Made by a program: the position numbers and the translations under genes
Shown: one piece after another, positions 45,701 to 60,700 of the stretch
How the letters are laid out: each line of letters starts with the position of its first letter
How positions within the stretch are numbered: position 1 is the stretch's first letter
DNA from: Caprimulgus europaeus
Lineage: Eukaryota; Chordata; Aves; Caprimulgiformes; Caprimulgidae
Assembly (NCBI GenBank): GCA_907165065.1
Contig: OU015542.1
Span: 186,001 to 250,000 of the forward strand
DNA length: 64,000 nt
Reading direction: 5' to 3'
Notes under the pieces: generated by a model
Told to the model about the DNA's origin: nothing
The model's input: the letters and a program-made list of their open reading frames with translations, nothing else
Database searches by the model: none

Positions 45701-48700
45701 TTCCCCGGTGTGGTGGGTGATGAGACGTGGCACCGCTGTGCCTTGACAAGCTCAGAACTGAAGTGAAGCTGCTCACTCTGCCCCCGTGTTCTGAGCCGGC
45801 TCTTTCAGGCGGGGGAAGCCAAAGTCCAAGGCAGCAGCCTCTGAGCAAACACTTGTGAGGAGTGAACTTGTGGCTTTGGACGTGCCCTGGGCTTTCGTGG
45901 TGGTGTGCAGACTCCTTGCTGTGTCAGGATCTGCTCTGACACACTCTTGCTGTACGTAAGTGATGTTCTACCTGAGACACCTCCAGGTGCTGCCGGTGTT
46001 TGTGGAGGAGACTGCGAGGCCCTGGAGACTGCAGACCCAGGTCCTGCCAGAGAGTGAGATTATATTCCAGGCAGGGCAGACAGCTTTGGAGCTTTGCTCA
46101 GGTGCTAGAAGAGCACTGTCAGCAAGGACATTTTAATGGGTTCCCTCATACAGGATCCCAATTGGTAACTGTGTTCACCCTCTATTGCAAACATCTGGAC
46201 CAGTCCCATGTGTAAGTTAAGGGCACTCCACATCAAGTAGCCAAGATGCTGTTGACTATGCAGGTCCACAAAAGCTGCTGTGTGTCCTGTAGGAGAAGTG
46301 ACACCTCTGGGTAAAGAAGGAGTGTCACAAGGACATGCTTGCAGAGCATGAATTTTGAAGCTGCTCTGTGTGGAGCAGCTCAGCTCCTGCTGCTGCAGTA
46401 GGCCCTGGGCAGCAATCAGCAGCTTTCAGGAGGTAAGCCTTGCTCAGCCATGGCATCCACATTGTGAAGAAGCTGAGGGTTCCACTATCACAGAGACAGC
46501 AGGAGGGAGACCTGGCCTCTGCCATCCCTGCCCTGGCCAGGTCATGGCCGCTCAGTCTCAGTGGGCTGCAGGCATGGATGGGAGGCAGCTGCAGGGCAGC
46601 ACCAACTCTGCTCTTCCATGTTTCCTGCAGGGGTTTTGTCCAAAGGAAGAGTCCGCTGTCCCTGGCATGGAGCGTGCTTCAACATTGGCACGGGCGACAT
46701 AGAGGACTTCCCTGGCTTGGACAGCTTACCCAGGTTCCAGGTGAGACACTGGCTCTTGCAGCACCAGAGGAAATCACAGAATCACTGGATGGTTTGGGGT
46801 GGAAGCGACCTTTAGAGAACACCTGGTCCAACCCCCCTGCTGTGGGCAGGGACATCTTTTACCAGATAATGTTGTTCAGAGCCTCATCCAACCTGACCTT
46901 GAACACTTCCAGGGAGGGTGCATCCAGGAATTCCCTGGACAACTCTCATTGTAAAACATTTTTTCCTTATGTCCAGTCTAAATCTCCTCTCTTTTAGTTA
47001 AACCAGTGCTCCTTGTCCTGTCAATACAGGCCCTACTAAAATGCTGTCCTCATCTTTCTTATGAGCCCCCTTCAAGTATTTAAAGGCAGCAATAAAGTCT
47101 ACTCGGAGCCTTCTTGTTCTCCAGGCTGAACAACCCCAACTCTCAGCCTTTCTCCACGCCAGAGCTGTTCCACCCCTCTGATCATTTTTGTGGCCTCCTC
47201 TGGACCCTCTCCAACAGGTCCATGGAGCTGGATGTGCTACTGCAGGTGGGATCTGACCGGAGCGGAGCAGAGGGACAGAACCCCCTCCCCTGAGCTGCTG
47301 CCCACGCTTGCTGGGATTGAAGCCCAGGATATGGTTGGCCTTCTGGGCCGCAAATGCACATTACCAGATCCTGTCCAGCTTTTCATCCCCCAGAACCTCC
47401 AAGTCCTTCTCCACAGCACTGCTCTCAATGCCTTCATCCACCAGTATTGATACTGAGGGTTACCCTGACCCAGGTGAACAAGGCACACTTAGCCTTGTTG
47501 AACCTCATGATGTTCACATGGGCCCACTTCTTCAACGTGTCCAGGTCCCTCTGGATGGCATCCCTTCCCTCTAGAGTGTCAACTGAACTGCTCAGCTTGG
47601 TGTCATCTGCAGAATGACTATTTGCATTGGGATAAGCATACTCTTTGAAGGCATGGAGCTAACATTTTCCAGGGACATGCTGGGGTGGCCAGGGGAGAAC
47701 AGCACCTCACTCAGCTTTCCTTCTTCCCTGCATCCACCCATGGGCATCAGACACCTCCTGGGAACCTGAGGGTGGAGGTGCACAGTCTGGGAGGTCTCTT
47801 GAGCAGGAGTGAGACAGAGAAACCAGCCTGAGACAGAAATCAGGTTCTACACTGACCATCAGTGCATAGTTGATACGAGACAGGAAACATCCCACAGCCT
47901 CAAGCCAGGGTGAGCCCTGCCATGGCCTGAGCTGCTCTCACAGGAGACCTGGTGGGATGACTGCTCTGTTCAGTAGTCCTTGCACAGAGGGAGTGATCAC
48001 CCTTTTCATGCCAGAGGCACTCACTGTACTGCAAACTGCTGCTCTTCTGTCACCCCCAGGTGAAGATTGAGAAGGAGAAGGTGTACATCCGAGCAAGCAA
48101 GCAGGTGAGGAGCCACTGGCATCCTAAAATCAAGGCCCATGCTTTTGTTTTTGGCTCCGTGTGCAGGTGGGTGGGGGGGAATGCTTTTCTTCGGGCTGTC
48201 TGGCAGGAGAAGCAGTGCCTGAACAGAAGGATGTGTGAGCACCCAACATGGCTAAACAGAGGTTCACCTAGCACGGTCCTTTCTCAAGCACCAGCCTGGT
48301 GTTTGTCCAGAGGCACGAGTGGAGCAGGGCAGAGGTGCTGTGTACCCCCCAGCCTCCCTGCAGCTGCTGGACACCTGAGCTGGGGTGTCTATAGAATCAG
48401 GAACTCTTACTAAGTGTTTGTCCTGAACTTGTGCTGTGTTTCCTTAAGATCATAGCAACTTCAAATTTAGTTGGCCCATGGAAACAGGCCTCTTCCACCA
48501 GCCTTTTGGCCTTGTCTGCTGGGTCTGAACGTGGCACAGCGATAGCAGGTTATTTGTGCTCCCTCCTGAGCCCAGACATCAGCTGCTTTTGCTGGAGGGG
48601 AACCTGATGTGTGGACAGGGAGAGCTCTCATCCCCCAGATAGGATGCAGAATGAAGCCCATTCAGGCCACTGCTATCTTTCTTTCCATGAGAAGCCTTCT

Positions 48701-51700
48701 TCTGATGCACATCTGCATGTACACATTTGTGAATCCAATGACTCAGAACCAGCCAAACCCTTGCAGCCCTTGAGTTAGATCCAGAGAGGTCACCTGAATG
48801 GCAGCACTTCTACTCCAGCTGATTCGGGTGGGATGTGATGACAAGGGTTGAGGCTGTTCCATCTACCAGAAATGGATTTTGGCCTCTGGTGGCTGGCAAC
48901 AGGGGGTCTGTGGAGCAGGGCTACAGTGGCATGGGTCCTCAGGTGTGCTCTAGCAGGTTGGGCAAGCCCGTCAGCTTCTTTGGATATCAGAGGTAGACAA
49001 GCTCTGCTCAGGTGCAGGATAAAGTTCCTGGTAGGACTTCTGCATTTCCATCTCACCTGTTGGTTGCAGAATTGCACCTGGGCTGCTTTTTCTGTTTTTT
49101 TTCCCCCAGCTCTGTGTGCCTGGATGGATTTGCAGAAGACGATGGATTTATTTTTCTGTTGTACCTTGTAAGTGGGTAGTGCACTGGGTGGTGGAAAGGT
49201 ATTTGGATGAGCATGGGTTAGGGTCCTCATTGGGTACAAGGGTGCAGTTGTTCCCTTTCTATCCAAGCTGGTTTATGACAATAGTGTAGTTATCCCCATT
49301 CCTGCCTGGCAACACAGGTTAAAGCTGAGAGAAGGTAATGACTTTTCTTCTTGTTTTTTGTGGCACAGGCTCTTCAGACACAGAGGAGGACAAAGATGAT
49401 GGCAAAGTGCATCTCCTTGAGCAACTATAACCTGAGCAGTACCAACGTGCTGATCATTGGTGCAGGTATTGGGTAGTGTGTGCTGGGACCACCATGTGTG
49501 TCCCCTCCCAGGCCATTGTGCAGAGAGCAGGGTGTTGGTGTGCTGTGCACTTTCTGTCACCTCTCCTGTGTCCCTCCCTGTGCAAAGGGTCAGACCAGAG
49601 GGTGTTCCTGAGCCTTCTTGTGCTACAAGGCTCTGGTCTATGGAGCTTTGTATTTTCCTGTCTCAGTCCTTTGTAATGGATGCCCTGGACCCTTTTCCCT
49701 CCACACCCTCCCCAGATACATGAGAAACCCCCAGTTTCCACCACTGATGAGAGTAAAGTCCTCTCAGATGTTCCTGTGTTGTGGATACACCTTTTCCTCT
49801 TGGAGCCCTGCACGTCTCTGTCTCATCCCATTGCAGCTGCCTGTAGCTCCAAAGCTCTCACCTCAAGATACTTCTCTAAGATAAATTCTTCCATCTTCAC
49901 AGAAAATATCAATATCCCTGCATGAGATAGCAAAAATGCCAAGTTATCTTTTCTTATCTCTCGTCCCAGCTCCATTTGTGTAACACCATTTTTGTAGATA
50001 GCTGAGTTTGCCCATTTCTGGAATGGGTTGGATGCTGTGCTGGACCATGTGGTGGTGAACTGGAGAGTGGGTGGAGGACACAAGCTGTCTGGTGTTGGAG
50101 CTGGTGCTGGGAGGGAACCGCTGCACCTGGCACATGGGTTGTTTTTACTTGATTGCAGCCCCCAGCTTACCAGATCCAAGCTGTGAAAATGGGGGGCACA
50201 CTGTGATCTCCTGCTCCTGCCATCTAAGTTGCAGCTTGCAGCCTGAGCAGGGGAGAAAACCAGCCTGGTTGGCTTTTCCCTTGCTGCTAGGCAACATTTT
50301 TCCCTTCCTTGTGCCCCTGCTGATTGTTGACTGAAAGGCAGGGTGTGACACTGCTGCTCCCCGAGGTCAACTGGGCCATCCTGGTGTGTGGCAGGGCTGA
50401 ACAGTCATCAAAATCCTCAGCAAGGATATTAGCCACTGCTGAAGGAACTTTCTTAGGCTTGACCAGATAAATTTGCAGGTCTATTAAAGAGCAAGGTCTA
50501 TTCTGGTGGATGGGAAAGGAGATTTCAAAGCTGAGGTTGCGAGGAAGAAGTGTTGGGAAGACAAGACCCTCCAGCCCTGCACTGAGGACCAAGATCCAGC
50601 CATGCCCAGCAGAGCTGAGGGCAAGCAACTGCGGCCCCTTGCTCATGTGAGGGTCAACCTGGCATCAATGCAGCATCAGTCCTGCCTCAGCGTGCTCCAG
50701 GCAGCGTGCACGGGCTGTCCACCCGCCTGTCCCTTCCTCTGCTGACCCCTACCTCCATCAACAAGTACATTTTTTTGATGGACCAAGCCACAACACTGTC
50801 CAGGCTCACCTTTCATCGGTGTTACAGCAGCTGTGGTCCTTACAACACTCATCACTGAGCAAGGCTGGCCTGGTTGAGAAAAGACTCAGTTCTTCTCGCT
50901 TGAGCTCTCAGATCTCACCACTTTGGCCAGGGAAGAAGGGACATGCCCATCAGGCTGCCTGGCTGCAGGGGGTCATCACACCTCTGATTTAGCCTTTTTT
51001 TGGTGTTTAAAAATAAGCAAACAAAAAAAACCCCAAAGAAATTACATGCAAAATCCTCTACAGTGAAGCACACAACCAGCAGGTTGACCATGAGGAAAAG
51101 GTTCTTGAGGCAGAGGGTGGTGGAGCACTGGCACAGGCTCCCCAGGGAGGTGCTCATGGCCCCAAGCCTGACAAGATTCCAGCAGCATTTGGCCAAGGCC
51201 CTCAGGGACATGGTATGAATGTTGGGATTGTCCTGTGCAGGGACAGGAGTTGGACTCCATGGTCCTTGTGGGTCCCTTCCAGCTCGCAACATTCTGTGAT
51301 TCTATGAACACTTCAGCCATGAAGAAGGGAGGAATTGCTGCCCTCTGTGTTCAGCTGTAAAGTCACCCAGAGCTGAGTGTGGAGAGGGGAAGCTGCAGGA
51401 CTCTTCCCCTGTAGGGAAGCACAAGAGTGAGTGACTGCCTGTGCCTCTGAGCTTGTGAGAGGGCTGTAGGCGCTGGCAGCACTCCTCAGGGGTGCTCTCT
51501 GGGGGTTTGTGTGCATTCAGGGACAGACAAGTTCTGCAGAGGATTAATGTCACACTGCACTGTCCCTCCTCCTTGCCTGGTGCATCCACCCCGACCAGCT
51601 TCCTGTGCAAGTTGTTTGAGTTGGGAAGGGCCATGAAGTAAGGCCAGAGCTAGTGGAGATGGTGATTTTGGAGTCAGCCCTGGTGGGGTTTAGGGGCAAA

Positions 51701-54700
51701 GGGTTCAAATGCCCCATATGCATGGTTCCTTCTGGTCTTCCTTCTCCCTTAGGGGCAGCTGGACTGGTCTGTGCAGAGACCTTGCGCCAGGAGGGTTTCT
51801 CAGACAGGATTGTGATGTGCACGATGGACAGACACTTACCCTATGACAGACCAAAGCTCAGTAAGGTTTGTATCACTTTGGGTATGTCACATTCCTCCCC
51901 AGGTTTAAAATTTGCCGTAGGACCTTTCCCCACTGTTTTTCATTGCAGCAGCATGTTTCTTCTTCCTTATTTGACCTGTCTCTGTTTTCCTTTTAATTTC
52001 CTTTTCTATCAGTGACTGAAATATGAAATACAAAAGAGGAGTTGTTCAAACTCTGAACTAAGTACTCCAGCACAGAAACAAGGACATTCTTCACGGGTCT
52101 AGCAATAACTGTCTTGGCCAGCTCGTACCTGGATGGATCTTTTTATGTTTCTGGATCAAAATCTTCAGGGCAATGAAATGTGGCTTGTGAAAAAATTGTA
52201 TTATCTACCAGGTTTTTTATGAGTGCATGGTTCTTACTGCCCAGGGATGCTCCATGCCATAATTATTATGATTATCGGTTATTTCTGGCACACATCCCAT
52301 TTTCCATTCCAATTTGTAGACACAGGGTGATCTTCTAAACATATTTTTTATTACTGATTTCTGAGACTTGATATCAGGCAGCAACTCAGGTTGGACAGCA
52401 CCATTTGGTCTTCAAGCTTGGAGGTAACATAAGAGCAGGCGGTAAATGCATTCTCCTTTTTGTCAGGGATGCTTGTCTGTGGGGGCTGGTACTCTGCAGT
52501 CACAGCGTCTGACTTCCAGCCCCAAGGGATAAGTGATTTTCAAAGGCAAGCAAGTATGCATGTGGCTTTTTGAGAGCATTTAAGGCATTTCTGTGCTGGG
52601 ACAAGGCCTGCTTGGGGTGAGGAGCAGCTGGCTGAAACCTGTGTCCAGAAGTCACGGAGGTTGTGCTGAGGAGCTCGGAGAAGCTTCCAGTTCCTTTCCC
52701 AGCCAGGCAGCTCTCCAAAACACGTATCCCTGCTGTGTGAGTCTTAGCCTTCCTTGTCCATTCTCTGTTAAATAGTAAGGACATCTCACACACCAGAGAT
52801 GTTATGCATGGTTTGTGAAAGTCTCTACTAAACACTTCTGGCTGTAGTTGCTTTTGGAAGGTGCACAAAGCCCATGGAAGAGAAGGCAGAATTTTGGGGA
52901 ATAGGCTAGAAAAAAAGGGGATTTTTCTTAATCCTGTTGTGAATGGGACTAACCCTGGAAAGGGTCATAAGAGGAGGAGCATGTAAAGCTGTAAGCACCA
53001 GCTTCCCTGCTTCCTGAAACTGCAGCATTGCCCTTCCTCTGCCTCGCTGAATGCCTGTCATCAGTCTGTCCAGAGGTCCTGCTGGACTGTTCCTCTGCCC
53101 CCTTTGGCCCATGACCTGCTCCCTGATGTGCTGCAACATCCCTGTTATCACCTCCAGAGCACTGAGCAGCAAAACTCATGGTGGTTGTGCAGTGCTCTGC
53201 ACGCTGGCATGGAGGCCACCACTCCAGAGCCCTAGGGTCAGATGTTCCTCTCTGTAAACACTGTGTATTTGAAGAATTTGCAGTAAAACCTGTATGACCC
53301 TGCACCTGCCTCAAGTCCTAAGATATGGATCTCTTCTGAGCTCAGCGTTATATGAAGTCATGGTAAGTGAGTGTCCTGCAAGGCTCATCCCAGCCTCTGA
53401 CTGAGCCACCTCCAGGGAGAAGGGCCTTGCACATCCATCCCCAGGGACAGTTGGTGAAGCCCTTGATTGCTGCATCCCCCTGTCTTGCTTGGGTCAAGCT
53501 CACACGTCACGCCTGTGTGGATGCTGCTGCTGCTTAGCACTAGGTGATGTTGCAGGGCTTGGCGGTGGCATGTGTGTGGCCGTACCCGTCCCTCCTGTGC
53601 TGCAGGCAGGGAGGGGTGCACTGGCACATGGAGCAGCCTGCACACAGGTCACTTGGTGCTCAGCTTGTCCTCAGCTTGTGTCCAGAGAGTTAGGAGGACA
53701 CATGCACTCAGGGTCAAATGTAAGCTCAATGCTACATGTAAGGATCATGTAGGTCTCACCCAAGTGACCAGAAAAGTCTGGGAAGAGCAAAAAGCTTGAT
53801 TTTGCAGGTAAAGATGAGCAGATATGGGCCACATCCTTCTGCTTCAGCTTTTGAGGGAATTTGTGCTTTGTAACTTGGGTGCTTTTGAAAGCATTGCCCT
53901 TGCTGTGTTAATGCTGATTGTTCTCATTGCTCTTTTAGCTTCCATTTCCTCTGGCAACTGGTTGTTTTCCAAATAATGGGGCTTTTTTTTTGCTCCTGTG
54001 AACTTGTGTGTGTTATGGGGAGCTGCAGTTAGAGCAGCTTTGCAGACACTTGGAAGCACTTGCTGTGGTCAGCCAGTGCCACCCCTGCACTGACCAGACA
54101 GAGAAGGAACCAGAGTCCAGTCCGGCATCTTGTGATGACCTTTACTTGAAAAAGCTTTGATTCTAGGCCCTGTAGAGCAAGTCTCTTAGCCCATGCCATA
54201 AGGACTGACTTCAGACTCCTGATGACTTGTGTTGGTACCAGGCAGTTCTCCACTTGCCTTTTCAACCCACAGCGGTTGACAGAAAAATGGCTTTTTTTGC
54301 AGTCGATGGATTCCCACCCGGAGCAGATCACCCTACGGCCCAGGGAGTTCTTCCGCTCCTATGACATCGAAGTCCTGACTGAAATGCAGGTAAGGAGAGC
54401 CCTGTGTGTACCTGCAGGCATCTTCTGCGATGCTGGTAGGCAAAGGCTGTGTTTAGGGAACGTGGAAGTCCTCTCTGTTCTTAACTCACTGGATACCATT
54501 GCAGAAACGTTTGGTCTCCCCCAGGCCCCCTGTTTTGTGCCCCAGAGTGCAGGTTGCCTGTGGTTGTTCAAAACCACAGTTAATGGAATTCCTCCTGTGA
54601 CAGGAAAGACACCTTGTGCAAACTCCATTCGTGACCGTCATTTCTTACCTACCATTTGAGGCCTCCGATCAGGATGATCAGTCTGCAAGCAGGGCAGACA

Positions 54701-57700
54701 GTGGTGGTTTAAACATTTCTCTCCATTGTTTTATTTATACTGGGAAATCTTCAAGGATTTGTGGAAAGGCAATTAGGAGTATTTAAGGTCTGGGTTGGCT
54801 ATGCTGTGGGCAGGAACACAGGGACTAACACCTAACAGACGAGTTGGTTGGGCTGGGAGCTCACTGAACATCTGGGATTTCATCCCTTAACATTATTTAG
54901 GAATGATTTCAGGTTGCGGCTGTGGATGTCAAGAACAAGACAGCCGTGTTCAAGGATGGGTTTAAGATGGAGTACAACAAGCTGCTGATAGCAACTGGAA
55001 ACACGTAAGCTACGAACAGACATCTTGAAAATCAAGAGAAGCTGTTGTATCTGAGAATGTGCCTGAGGATAAGGGGTCAGATATGGCGGTTGAATTCAAA
55101 CACTGAATTTGTTTGCAAGAGTGTTTGTAGAAAAGGCAAGGAACACTCGTTGGATAGGTCTGTATATGTCTATATCTATATCTAATCTATAGCTATCTAT
55201 ATCATATATCTGATCTAGTTGAGAATGTCCCTGCTCACTGCAGGAGGGTTGGACTAGATGACCTTTAAAGGTCCCTTCCAATCCAAACCATTCTATGATT
55301 TTATGATATATATCATATATATCTATCTCTCTGTGTCCATAAAGCTGTGCTGGGTATGTCTGCTCAGCCAGATCCAAAAAGCCTCTGTGTCACCCAAGTG
55401 TCACCCAGGAAGTGCGTAACCACCAGCTATGGGGGCTGGCTGTGGGATTTCCTACCTGGGAGGTTTCGTGGTCGGTGTCAAGGTCAAAAGGGTGTTAACA
55501 AAAAGTACCCACTGAGGCAATTTGAGGTGCATGGGTTGTTTGATGGAAAACAGGTTTGAAAAGGTGGAAGAATTTTCCAGCAGCACCCTGACGCTGTGCT
55601 GTTCCCTGGGAGCTGGCTCGAGAGCATATAGGAGAGACTCAGGAAATTCCCATGGAGTTAATAATCTTCCAATATTAAAATTAATGCCCAGGACCTTGAA
55701 CATATTTTCTTTAACAAAAGCCTCCAAAATGGAAGTATGCTGAATTTTTTTTTTTTGGAGGTCACTTTTGCCATGTTGCTCTTCTTTTCACCCCTCAATA
55801 ATACTCAACCCTGACAATCAGATAATTCATCCATATGAATTTCCATCTTTCATTCCCTGAATTTCCATCTTTAATTTCCTGACAACCTTTAAGACCTTTC
55901 TCGACAATGAAACCTTAATGCTTCTCTGTTGCAGCCTTAATTAGGTGTTGCTGTTGCCCCAGCCTAACAGACCCCTTTGTGAGGTTTGTCCCCAGAAGGG
56001 AAGTTTTCAAGACTGAAACGTGGTCCAGCCGTAGGGAAGGGCAGCAGTGACATACCTGTCCTGCTCTGCTCAGCTGCTACTGGGACACAGGGCCCAAGAC
56101 CAGCATCATCCCTGATGCCCTGGATGTAGTGAGTCAGTTTCTTTTCAATAGGGAATTTGTCAAAATTGGCACTTTAAGATGAAAATGAGGCACCCCGGCT
56201 CCCTTTCCTTGTGCTCCTAACACCAAGGCACAAAACAAAGCAGGAAAAATGCAGCCCCAGCAAAATTTCTCATCTGGGGAAGGGATGATGTGCAATAGCC
56301 GGAGCAGAACTCCCATTGCAACCCTGTGTGCCACCTGCAGCAGCTGCCCCAGCCAGGGCTTGCAGCCAGAATGCTGCCTGCACCAGCCACCTAATCAGCT
56401 TCAAAAGAGGATTAAGGCTTTGGCAATCATTTCAAAATCCTGCTGCACAAGCTCCAGGTACACTGGGTAAATGTTTTTAAGGTACCTAAATTATTTAGCA
56501 TAGTCTGTCCCATTTCCTGGCGTGAGTTGGGTGTGCAGGGCCAGATATTTAAAAATACATAAGCTCCAGTGAGTGTGTGGGGAGGACACAATTAAATGCC
56601 ACAGCCCTAGGAACTTGCATCTGCAGAGGCTTATGAAACTTTCAATATCTGGCTCCAAAGCATCTGCTGGAGGACAGAGTGAGTTCTCTGTGCCCCATTA
56701 AGCTTCTGAAAATTTTACAACAGGCCAGCAGTTAAGCACAAGCTTGCAAAGCAGAACCCATGCTGTGCTATGTGGTGTGGCTCCAGAAGGGAGCTCACCC
56801 CAGCCCAGTGCGTTCGCCGGTACCCGGGTGGGGCTGGGGGCGGCCGCTGAGCAGCCCCTGCTGCTCTGGCATTTGCAGTCGTGCACTGTCCACTGTCCAC
56901 CAGCATTTGGGTTTGAACATATTCTGTATCCAACCTAGAGAAAGGTGAAGAAAGGAAAGGCTGAGATGCTGCTGGAGCCCCAGAAAGGGGGTTTGCAGTC
57001 CCGATTGCCACCGTGGGGGTCAAGAAAAGCACCTGTGTCACCCTCAGTGTGTGTTTTTCAGGCCCAAAGCTCTCAGCTGTAAAGGGAAGGAAGTGGAAAA
57101 CGTTTTCAACATCCGGACCCCTGAAGATGCCAACCGTGTTGTGAAGCTGGCAACGAGCAAGAATGTGGTTATCGTGGGAGCATCCTTCCTGGGTGAGCGC
57201 TCACTCTGCGGGTGTCCGCGCCTTCCTGCAGATGGTCCCAGTCCCTCGCCCAGTTTGTCACTGCCCAGTTAGAGGCAACCCCCTGCTCAAACAGGACCTT
57301 GGGGTAGTCCAACCTCCAGCTCCAGGTGGGTGGTAAGGACTTCTCCTTGCTGAATAAATTGATTTTACTGAAGAGGCTGGATGTTCAGCTTGCATGGACA
57401 CAGATATCGCTGTCCCAGTGAGGCAAGTCCAGTACTGGTGTTTGCATGGTTTCAAATCTGATGTGTCTAGATTTGGCTTCAGCTGGGAGAATCTTGTTGG
57501 TAGATGGGTTTATTTCTCTTTTACTTTTTAGTTGGGTGAAGAATTTTTAAAATACACAGGAAAAAAATATTATAGTTTCTTTGATGGTTCTTCTTTTCGC
57601 TTGACATATCAAGAACCATAGTTCTAATAAAATTATTGTGGGTTCTTCAAGCCTTAAGTATAAATCATCATTAGCCAGGGAATTTATTAGTAAATGTTCA

Positions 57701-60700
57701 GCATTTGCTTTTCTTCTTTTAAAAAAAAAAATAATCCTGTTTTAATGGTTCAGTCAATCCTATCTACAGAATAGCAGCTGGTGTGGAAGGCCAATTGCAA
57801 ACTGCAAGTCATCAAAAAGATCCATTTCCAAAAAAAAATCTCACAGATAAATGTCTCGGTGAAGGTCCCTGTGCAACTGCCAGCACCAGAATTGTCCCAT
57901 TCTGATCACAGAGAACAGCTCGTTGCAAGGGCTGTTTTCAGCCCACAGCTCATTACCTCTGCTGAGACAGTCCCAGCTGCAAGAGGAAAGTTTCCCTCAT
58001 CTGAGGTCATTGCTCCAAGTGCTACAGCTTCCTGGGGAACTTTGGGACTTCATCACAGCTGGTTCCTCTCCTCAGTCTTTGAAACTTGCATCTAAGAGCA
58101 AACTGCCATAAATCTCACTTGAAATTATGTGGCCTCGTGTGACCAGATCTGGCACCCCAGATCTCCCAGTAGAGCAGCTCCAGCCTCCCCAGCCAGGAGC
58201 AGGCAAGGTGCCAGGGATGCAGGGCAGTGCTGGGGGGTTCCTGCGGCCGCTTGGACCTGCTTCTGCTCCCCAGGGATGGAGGTGGCTGCCTACCTTGCGG
58301 AGAGGGCCCACTCGGTGTCCGTGGTGGAGCTGGAGGAAGTTCCCTTCAAGAAGTTCTTCGGGGAGAGGGTTGGCCGTGCTGTCATGAAGGTGACCTCACT
58401 TTCCTATCTGGGGGGTGGTTTTGGTGACAGAGCAAGGTCTGATTGTTTCACTTATTGCACTAATTAATCTGTTGTTTGACATTTACTGATTAAGCTGTGA
58501 TGGTAGCAATCACTAGAAAGAAACAATGGGCTTCATCTTCCCTCTCATGGTCCATGTGCTGTAGAGCATCTTATCTGGGCATGCGTTGGGGACAGAGGTG
58601 GTGCTGACCTTGTGGTGTGGGTCGAGGCGAGCTCAGAGGGTGGACAGGGCAGTGTGGGGGGCACAGGGACACCAGGAGGAGGATGGCTCAGGGTCCTGAT
58701 ATCCCCTGCTGTCTCATGTCCCCACTGCAGATGTTTGAGAGCAACAGGGTCAAGTTCTACATGCAGACAGAGGTGTCAGAGCTGCGGGAGCAGGAGGGCA
58801 AGGTAAGGTGTGGGTAGGGGCTCCCTGGGGGCACCCCCATGGCGTGACCCCTGGGCTGCCATTCCCTTGGCCATTGAGGTTTTTCGCTCTACTCTTTTGT
58901 AGCCCCTGAAATTCATATTCCTGCATTTAGCTCCCAGGATCAAACCTGCTCCAGCACGGGGTGTGGGGTGGGTTCATTGCTCCCACCCTCCTCCTGCTGC
59001 CATTATAAGGAATTATGGTCAACTTGCACGTCAGAAATGAAGTGAGATGTCAGCTTGGCTCGCTGCTGCTGCAGGGTTTGTTTGTCCCTAAAATGACTGC
59101 GATGTCCCCCTGTGTCTCCCGCAGCTGAAGGAGGTTGTGCTGAAGAGCGGGAAGGTCCTGCGTGCCGACGTCTGTGTCGTTGGTGTTGGTAAGGGGCCGT
59201 GGCTGTGGGGGCAGAGCCGGGTGGGCTGGCGGTGCTTTGCTTCATGGGGGAGAAGTTAGAGGGCGTTTGGCAGTGGCAGCTCCCCGGGGCCGGGCAGCTG
59301 TGGATGCTGGTGGGGATGTGCCAGCCCCGCTCAGCGGCCACACGTGAAAAAGGTCCTTCTGGAGCCTCCACCCCAAAATGCAACTGGAAATAGATTTGGA
59401 AAATATTAATAGTTTCAGTATTTCCAGAAAAAAACCCCCATTCAAATCAGTTTCATCCTCTCAAGTAGTTTGTTTTAAAGTCAAATGGAATTTTTTTTCT
59501 CTTTTTTTTTTAATTGCTGCCATTGCCATAGAAGAGGAGATTTTTTCTCCTTTACACTTGTGGGGAAAAAAAAAAATCCCGTTTTCACTCTGTAACTTTT
59601 CAAAATGTTATGGACTGGAAGAATCACAGAATTAGTTTAATTTTGCTTTTGTTGTTTTATTGTCAGCTCTGATTTGTGAAGGATAGAGGAAAAAAAGATC
59701 AAAAAAGGGAAATGAAAGGTGAAGAAAAGGTACAGGTTGTGGGGGAGGCAGAGGAGCCCTGGCTGGAAACCCGCGGGTTCCCTTTTAAATATATTTTTTT
59801 CAAAATATCTATAAAAGAGAAGGGGGTTGAAAATTATCTTCAAGCATTAGAAAAAGGTGGTGGGCAGATTATAGCGGTGCACTGATGGCTTGGAGAGTGG
59901 TGGGGACCCTGGCGGTGCAGAGGGTGATGTAGTGGGAGCAGCAGGGGCTCTGTGGGGTGCCTGGCTCTGCTCCCCATCCCTGGGGCATCCCGCTGCCCTT
60001 CCCATGGGGCAGACGGGTTCTGGGCAGGGGGAGCTCTGCTGGGCTCCATCAGCCCCCCGGAGCTGCGGGGATGCATCGTCACCACGCTGGCAGCCCTTGC
60101 CTTCTCCTGCAGGCGCAGTCCCAGCGACAGGCTTCCTCAAGCAGAGTGGCATCAACATTGACTCCAAAGGGTTCATCATGGTCAACAAGGTGAGGCTGGG
60201 GGGAAGCCCCTGCAGTGGGGAGAGCAGGGGGAGTGTGTCTGCTCTCCTCCCAGATAAGCTTCCCTGGGTCTCCAAATTGCTGTCACAGGGACTTTTCATC
60301 TGCCAAGATGCTGAGACACCAGGAGCATCGCACTGGAGCACCTGGGACACCCCTGCAAGTGAGGGGCTTGCAAATCCCAGCCCCAGATGCTGTGGATGCT
60401 GTGGCTTGGGTCTGGCTCTGAGCTGTCCTGGAATGATGTGGATATTTTGGGGGGAAAGAAATTGGGAAAAATCCAGCTTTTCAAGGCTCCCAAAGGACCT
60501 CATCTTTCCTCCCCACCACCAGTGACTCCAGTGGGAATGGTGTTGGTGCTGATGGGTGGTGTGTGCCATGAGCAAGGAGCGTGTTGGGGCGGCTGGGGGT
60601 CATTGTCACCCAATCCTGTGCTTATTGCTCATACTGGGAATAAGCCAGACAATATTTGCAAACCACAACAGGTCCCAGTCTTCTAAGAGGGGCTCCAGGA

